Shown here piece by piece: positions 13,792-18,090 of a DNA stretch of 18,090 bases. A program made the position numbers and the translations under genes. Source of the DNA: an uncultured Peptoniphilus sp. (lineage in GTDB: Bacteria > Bacillota > Clostridia > Tissierellales > Peptoniphilaceae). Under the pieces are notes generated by a model that worked only from the letters and a program-made list of their open reading frames with translations, was not told where the DNA came from and did no database searches. Location of the stretch: NCBI GenBank assembly GCA_946999425.1, contig CAMQDG010000027.1:1-18090 (forward strand). The letters are read 5' to 3'. Every line of letters starts with the position of its first letter. Position 1 is the first letter of the stretch.

Positions 13792-14937
13792 ATGATTTAT
13801 TTAGATAATTGTGCCACTACAAAACCAAGGCAAGAAGTGGTTGACGAAGTGGTAAAGATGCTTAAAAATGATTTTGCAAATCCATCCAGCCTACATAGTT
13901 TTGGTTTGAAGGCTGAAAAGGTAAGAGAAGAAGCAAGAAAAAATCTTGCTCAACTTATAAATGTTTTGCCCTCTGAAATTTATTTTACTTCCGGGGGCAC
14001 TGAAAGCAACAACATTGCAGTAAATGGCTTTGTAAATAAAAATAAGAGATTTAAAAAAATTATAACCAGTAAAATTGAACATGCTTCCTTATATGATAAA
14101 TTTTTATCTTATAGGGATCTTGGCTATGAAGTAGTTTTTTTAAATGTTGATTTTGAGGGCAAGGTTGATTTTAATGAACTTAAAAGGGAAGTTGATGGAA
14201 ATACTGCCCTTGTTGCTCTTGCCCATGTAAATAATGAAATAGGAACTATCCAAGATATTAAAGAACTTGTAAAAATTGTTAAGGAAAAAAATTCAGAAAC
14301 TTTTGTCCATGTTGATGGAGTTCAGGCTCTTGGAAAAATAAAAATAGATCTTAAAGATTTGGGAGTTGATTCTTATTCTGTCAGCAGTCACAAAATTTAT
14401 GGGCCTAAGGGAAGTGGAGCCCTTTATTTAAAAAGTGGCATTTCTATACCTTCTCTTGTTATTGGAGGAGGCCAGGAGAAAAATTTAAGAAGTGGAACTG
14501 AAAATATGCCTGGTCTTGCAGGTTTTGGCAAGGCTTGTCAAATTGAAACTGAAAAATTCAATGAGGAACAAGACCATGTAAAAAAGATAAAAGCATATTT
14601 TTTGGAAAATTTAAAAAATTATATTGATGATTATAAAATTAATTCTCCCTTATGTTCTTCACCTTATATTGTAAGTTTATCCATAAGAGGTACAAGGGGA
14701 GAGGTTATTCTTCACAGTCTTGAAGAATATGAGATTTATATTTCTACAGCATCGGCATGCTCAAGTAACGGAGTTCACAGAAGCCATGTTTTAGAAGCAA
14801 TTAAATTAAATCCTTCTGAAATAGAAGGGACTATAAGAATTTGCTTTTCAAAAGACATAAGCAAAAATGACATAGATGTATTTTTGGAAGAATTAAGTCA
14901 AGTTGTAAAAGATATAAGAGAAGTGATGAAAAAATGA
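13792..14937 (+). CDS. Cysteine desulfurase (NifS/IscS family, ThiI partner)
   Basis: 381 residues. A PLP enzyme that takes sulfur from cysteine as a persulfide. It starts with YLDNCATTKP. PLP contacts are His97 in IEHASL, Asp175 in HVDGVQ and Lys201 in VSSHKIYGPKG. The catalytic Cys323 is in STASACSSNG, the longer flexible loop of group I enzymes (NifS/IscS rather than SufS). It overlaps thiI by four bases (ATGA), matching the Bacillus nifZ-thiI pair in which the desulfurase feeds ThiI for 4-thiouridine in tRNA. I infer the same job here rather than general Fe-S assembly, since no iscU or suf genes are nearby. GGGGAA lies upstream of the ATG. Confidence 0.92.
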   Translation: MIYLDNCATTKPRQEVVDEVVKMLKNDFANPSSLHSFGLKAEKVREEARKNLAQLINVLPSEIYFTSGGTESNNIAVNGFVNKNKRFKKIITSKIEHASLYDKFLSYRDLGYEVVFLNVDFEGKVDFNELKREVDGNTALVALAHVNNEIGTIQDIKELVKIVKEKNSETFVHVDGVQALGKIKIDLKDLGVDSYSVSSHKIYGPKGSGALYLKSGISIPSLVIGGGQEKNLRSGTENMPGLAGFGKACQIETEKFNEEQDHVKKIKAYFLENLKNYIDDYKINSPLCSSPYIVSLSIRGTRGEVILHSLEEYEIYISTASACSSNGVHRSHVLEAIKLNPSEIEGTIRICFSKDISKNDIDVFLEELSQVVKDIREVMKK

Positions 14938-16103
14938 GTCAAAGAGTTGTAAGCCTTTCCCTGGGCGAAGTTATTTTAAAGGGAAAAAATAGAAAGAGTT
15001 TTATTGATACTTTAATGGGTCAAGTAAAAAAATCTCTTCACGATATAAGCCATGGAAAAATTTATCAAGATACGGGAAAAATTTATATTGACTGTAACAA
15101 AGAGGATCAGGAAAAAATTATTAAAAGGGCACAACATATTTTCGGAATAGTTTATTTAAGTCCCTGTATTAAAATTGAAAAAAACATCCCTTCCATAGAA
15201 GAGGGCATAAGGGAAATTACAAGGGAAACCTTAGAAGAAAATCCTGAATTTAAAACATTTAAGGGAGATACAAAAAGAGCTGATAAAAATTTTGAGCTTA
15301 ATAGTATGGAACTTAACAATATAATTGGCGGACAGGTCCTTAAAAATTTTCCAATAAAAGTTGATGTTCATAATCCGGACTTTTATATTTATATGGATAT
15401 AAGAAGAGAGGTCTACCTATATACTAAGCGTTTTAAGGGCCATGGAGGCCTTCCACTTGGCACAAATGGGAGAGGTCTACTCCTACTATCAGGTGGAATA
15501 GATTCTCCTGTAGCGGGCTATATGATGGCTAAGAGAGGGGTTAAAATTGATGGACTTCATTTTCATTCTTTCCCCTTTACTTCACAAAGGGCAGAAGAAA
15601 AAGTTGTAAAACTTGGAGAAATAATTTCAACCTATGGAGGACCCATGAAAATTTACTCCATAAATTTACTTCCAATTCAAAAGGAAATAAATAAAAATTG
15701 CAGAGAAGATGAAATGACTTTGCTATCCAGAAGATTTATGATGAGAATAGCTGAGAGGATTTCAGAAGAAAATGGGTATAATTCAATTATAACAGGAGAA
15801 AACTTAGGGCAAGTTGCAAGCCAAACCATAGATGGATTAACTGTTACAAATGATATAACAAGAAGACTTATATTTAGACCCTTAATAGGGATGGATAAAG
15901 TTGACATTATTGATATTTCCAAAAAAATCGGGACTTATGAAACTTCAATTTTACCCTTTGAAGATTGTTGTACAGTATTTTTACCTAAGCATCCAAAATT
16001 AAGACCGACAATTAAGGAAATGGAAACAAGCGAAGAAAAATTAGACATAGAAAGCTTAGTTGAAGCTGCCCTAAATAATGCAAAAATTATAGAAATCTCA
16101 TAG
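14934..16103 (+). CDS. thiI: tRNA sulfurtransferase ThiI (4-thiouridine synthesis)
   Basis: 389 residues. It adenylates U8 of tRNA and inserts sulfur. An N-terminal ferredoxin-like region is followed by a THUMP domain (about 60-165), and the PP-loop ATP motif SGGIDS is at 186-191. The PFEDCCTVFLPKHP block holds Cys345/346, equivalent by position to the sulfur-handling Cys344 of the E. coli enzyme. There is no C-terminal rhodanese domain, as in Gram-positive ThiI, so sulfur must come directly from the neighbouring desulfurase. It overlaps nifS, and lemA follows eight bases later. Confidence 0.95.
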   Translation: MSQRVVSLSLGEVILKGKNRKSFIDTLMGQVKKSLHDISHGKIYQDTGKIYIDCNKEDQEKIIKRAQHIFGIVYLSPCIKIEKNIPSIEEGIREITRETLEENPEFKTFKGDTKRADKNFELNSMELNNIIGGQVLKNFPIKVDVHNPDFYIYMDIRREVYLYTKRFKGHGGLPLGTNGRGLLLLSGGIDSPVAGYMMAKRGVKIDGLHFHSFPFTSQRAEEKVVKLGEIISTYGGPMKIYSINLLPIQKEINKNCREDEMTLLSRRFMMRIAERISEENGYNSIITGENLGQVASQTIDGLTVTNDITRRLIFRPLIGMDKVDIIDISKKIGTYETSILPFEDCCTVFLPKHPKLRPTIKEMETSEEKLDIESLVEAALNNAKIIEIS

Positions 16104-16111
16104 GAGGAAAT

Positions 16112-16693
16112 ATGAAGAAGAGAAAAGGCGCCCTAGGCGGAGGATTAATTATAGCAATAGCAATTATAGTATTAGTTGGTTTTGTTTTGATTAAAAATTA
16201 TAATTCACTTGTAGGAGAAGCTCAAGAAGTGGATGGAAAGTGGGCTCAAGTGCAAAATGTAGTAAAAAGACGTGCAGATCTTATACCAAACTTGGTAAAC
16301 ACAGTTAAGGGATATGCAAGCCATGAAGAAGATGTTTTAACAAAAATAACAGAAGCAAGAAGCAAGGTTGAAAAAGCTAAAACTCCCCAAGAACTTGGAA
16401 AAGCAGACGCTGAACTTTCAAGAGCAATAGGAGATATTAATGTAGTTGTTGAAGCATATCCAGACCTTAAAGCCAATGAAGGATTTTTAAATCTTCAATC
16501 TCAACTGGAAGGAACCGAAAATAGAATTGCAACGGAAAGAGAAAGATATAATGAAGCCGTTACAGGATTTAATAAAAAAATTAAAAAATTCCCCACAAAT
16601 TTAATAGGAAGAATTTTAGGATTCAGTCCAAAAGAATATTTCCAAGTATCTGAAGAAGATCAAAAAGCTCCAACAGTAGATTTTGGTAAGTAG
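16112..16693 (+). CDS. LemA family membrane protein
   Basis: 193 residues. A short basic N terminus, one transmembrane helix (about residues 12-29), then the LemA helical-bundle domain with the signatures YNSLVGEAQEVDGKWAQVQN, RRADLIPNLVNTVKGYASHE and LQSQLEGTENRIATERERYN. The NRAxxxFNxxxxxFPxNLI-like end is present as TGFNKKIKKFPTNLIGRILG. The soluble domain is predicted to be outside the cell. AGGAGG overlaps the thiI stop. LemA is commonly paired with a TPM-domain protein, as here (next gene eight bases on). Exact function is not established. Confidence 0.93.
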   Translation: MKKRKGALGGGLIIAIAIIVLVGFVLIKNYNSLVGEAQEVDGKWAQVQNVVKRRADLIPNLVNTVKGYASHEEDVLTKITEARSKVEKAKTPQELGKADAELSRAIGDINVVVEAYPDLKANEGFLNLQSQLEGTENRIATERERYNEAVTGFNKKIKKFPTNLIGRILGFSPKEYFQVSEEDQKAPTVDFGK

Positions 16694-16701
16694 GTGATAA
16701 A

Positions 16702-17550
16702 ATGAAAAAATTACTATCCCTTTTAATAGTAATAATTTCATTATTCACCGCAGTTTTCGCAGAAGAAGTTTTCGTTCCAGATCCTAAAGATGCAAATGGC
16801 TGTGTATATGATGAATTAAATATTTTATCTGAAGAGAGCCTTAAATATATAAATGGAACAAATAAAGATTTGGAAAATAAAACAAAGGGTCAAATTGCCA
16901 TTGTCCTTGTAAAATCCTTACAAGGTTATGATGATCAGGCCTATGCTGTAAAAATTTTTGACAAATGGAAAATCGGTGGAGAGAATGACAACGGAACATT
17001 GATACTCCTTTGTATTCCTGAAGGTAGATTTTTTATAATGACAGGTTATGAAACGGAGGGTTTTATTCCAGATTCCATAACTGCTCAAATAAGAAGAAAT
17101 GCTGCAAAATATTTTCCCGCAGGGGATAGAAGTGGAAAAAATAAAAAGGACTATGAACTTGGAATTCTTGAAGCATACAATGAAATTTTAGACTTATATA
17201 AAAAAGAATATAACTTGGACATAATAAACAGTGTTGAACCGGATTATAGTCTTAAGGATGAAAAATCTGATTTTTCTCCAATACCTGTTCTTCTACAGCT
17301 AATTTTTATAATATTTTTTGTAATTTCAATGGCAAAAATAAATAGGACAAGAGCTTATAGAGCAAGAAGAAGAGGAAGAAGATATTTTTACGATAGAGAT
17401 GACGATGACGACGACGATGATGAATTTTTCGGACCCTTTGGGGGATTTTTCGGAGGAGGATTCGGCAGCGGAAGTTCCGGAGGAGGATTCGGAGGATTTT
17501 CTGGAGGAGGCGGCTCAACAGGTGGCGGCGGCTCAGGAGGATCTTGGTAA
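16702..17550 (+). CDS. TPM-domain membrane protein with Asp run and Gly-rich tail
   Basis: 282 residues. A signal peptide with a likely cleavage site after AVFA (residue 20), a TPM domain (about 33-165: VYDELNILSEESLKYIN, QIAIVLVKSL, WKIGGENDNGTLILL), a transmembrane helix (193-211), a basic patch (Arg-rich 216-228), eight consecutive Asp (233-240), and a tail made almost only of Gly, Ser and Phe ending in SGGSW. This is the YgcG architecture. The tail is on the cytoplasmic side if the signal is cleaved. The tail's codons are GC- and GGA-rich, unlike the rest of the window. Cotranscribed with lemA; AGGTGAT precedes the ATG. TPM domains have been linked to phosphatase activity and photosystem repair in other lineages; the role here is unknown. 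Confidence 0.92.
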   Translation: MKKLLSLLIVIISLFTAVFAEEVFVPDPKDANGCVYDELNILSEESLKYINGTNKDLENKTKGQIAIVLVKSLQGYDDQAYAVKIFDKWKIGGENDNGTLILLCIPEGRFFIMTGYETEGFIPDSITAQIRRNAAKYFPAGDRSGKNKKDYELGILEAYNEILDLYKKEYNLDIINSVEPDYSLKDEKSDFSPIPVLLQLIFIIFFVISMAKINRTRAYRARRRGRRYFYDRDDDDDDDDEFFGPFGGFFGGGFGSGSSGGGFGGFSGGGGSTGGGGSGGSW

Positions 17551-17553
17551 AAT

Positions 17554-17605
17554 AAAAACTCTGATTTTTATTATATTAAAACTATAATAAGAATCAGAGT
17601 TTTTT
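17554..17605. terminator. Terminator after the TPM gene
   Basis: A long stem: AACTCTGATT with AATCAGAGTT, plus inner TTATTATA/TATAATAA, flanked by A and T runs. It ends the nifS-thiI-lemA-TPM unit and could also act on the minus strand. Confidence 0.87.
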
Positions 17606-17616
17606 ATTAATTAAAT

Positions 17617-17647
17617 CAAAAAAGCCTTCACAAAATAGTGAAGGCTT
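17617..17647 (-). terminator. Terminator of secA
   Basis: A perfect 10-bp stem AAGCCTTCAC (17622-17631) with GTGAAGGCTT (17638-17647). On the minus strand it is followed by a T run (complement of the A run at 17618-17623). It lies nine bases past the secA stop. Confidence 0.85.
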
Positions 17648-17655
17648 AAATTATT

Positions 17656-18090
17656 TTATTGGTTTTTTCCACAGCAGTTTTTATATTTTTTACCGCTGCC
17701 ACATGGACAGGGATCATTTCTGCCTACTTTTTTAGATTTTCTTACAAAAGGTGCTTGTTTTCCAGTATCTGGATTTACAGTTTCAACTTCTTTTGCAACT
17801 CTTACACGTTTAACTTTTTCAGGGTTATAAATATGGAAGAGCATTTTTGTTGTATCTTCTTTAATGGATTCGTTCATTTCTTCAAACATGTCAAAACCTT
17901 CTTGAGCATAAGCACGAACAGGGTCAACTTGACCTACAGCTCTTAAGCCTATACCTTGACGAAGTTGATCCATGGCATCAATATGATCCATCCACTTTTG
18001 GTCTACAACTTGAAGAAGGACAACTCTTTCGATTTCTCTGAATTTTTCTTCTCCAAACTCATCTTCTTTTTCCTTATATTTTTCCCTTGC
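17656..18090 (-). CDS. secA: Preprotein translocase ATPase SecA, C-terminal part
   Basis: 144 residues visible; the gene continues past the right edge. SecA drives protein export through SecYEG. The helical scaffold piece EREVVLLQVV-like (here ERVVLLQVVDQKWMDHIDAM) and the LRQGIGLRAVGQVDP stretch are diagnostic. A flexible linker leads to the zinc-binding SEC-C tail with NDPCPCGSGKKYKNCCG, all four ligands (Cys, Cys, Cys, Cys) present, which binds SecB-like or lipid/ribosome partners in other species. The ATG at 17991 is internal. Faces the TPM gene across two back-to-back terminators. Confidence 0.96.
   Translation of the reverse strand, partial: AREKYKEKEDEFGEEKFREIERVVLLQVVDQKWMDHIDAMDQLRQGIGLRAVGQVDPVRAYAQEGFDMFEEMNESIKEDTTKMLFHIYNPEKVKRVRVAKEVETVNPDTGKQAPFVRKSKKVGRNDPCPCGSGKKYKNCCGKNQ

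Noticed and set aside
17399..17587. Plus-strand ORF in another frame of the TPM tail
   Set aside because: A product of the repetitive Asp/Gly codons; low complexity and inside a confident gene.

Overview
The window is strongly AT-rich DNA carrying core genes of a low-GC Gram-positive anaerobe. The gene set (infC-rpmI-rplT with an L20-type leader, Asp23/FakA/RecG/RsmD/CoaD, a DUF4342 protein, a NifS-ThiI pair, LemA-TPM, SecA ending in SEC-C) and protein flavour fit the Tissierellia, perhaps Peptoniphilaceae. That placement is inference; no rRNA is present. Most of the window is chromosomal housekeeping. No prophage, insertion sequence, CRISPR array or tRNA was seen.

Layout. 1-318: end of prfB, then its terminator. 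319-764: a non-coding stretch with six tandem copies of an 18-bp imperfect palindrome in poly-A-rich spacers, a consensus promoter, and an attenuator leader. 765-1855: infC (AUU start), rpmI, rplT. 1924-3940: potassium channel gene trkH/ktrB and its RCK regulator trkA/ktrA. 3972-4565: a UBA-like/DUF4342 protein, possibly read with the Trk genes. 4638-6137 (minus): a HerA/DUF853-type ATPase facing the preceding genes across a two-way terminator. 6249-11836: asp23-fakA-recG-rsmD-coaD and a coiled-coil protein, a lipid/cofactor/DNA-repair run with internal promoter and terminator signals.

11837-12770 is the least ordinary part: two overlapping 33-codon ORFs (a helix-turn-helix-like fragment and a one-helix membrane peptide) and a minus-strand orphan membrane-anchored protein with its own promoter and a leader holding an 18-codon ORF. 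After it come a YprB-like RNase H-fold exonuclease (minus), then nifS-thiI (sulfur for tRNA 4-thiouridine), lemA and a TPM-domain membrane protein with Asp8 and Gly-rich tail (plus), and finally the 3' end of secA on the minus strand.

How it works together: translation factors dominate the left end (RF2, IF3, bL35, bL20), with feedback control of the ribosomal-protein operon read directly from competing leader pairings. The centre couples fatty-acid phosphorylation (FakA), CoA synthesis (CoaD), rRNA methylation (RsmD) and fork repair (RecG). The right end supplies sulfur for tRNA thiolation and envelope proteins. The strongest candidates for something undescribed are the six-copy palindrome array before infC and the small-ORF/orphan region at 11.85-12.76 kb; no complete novel multi-gene system is evident.
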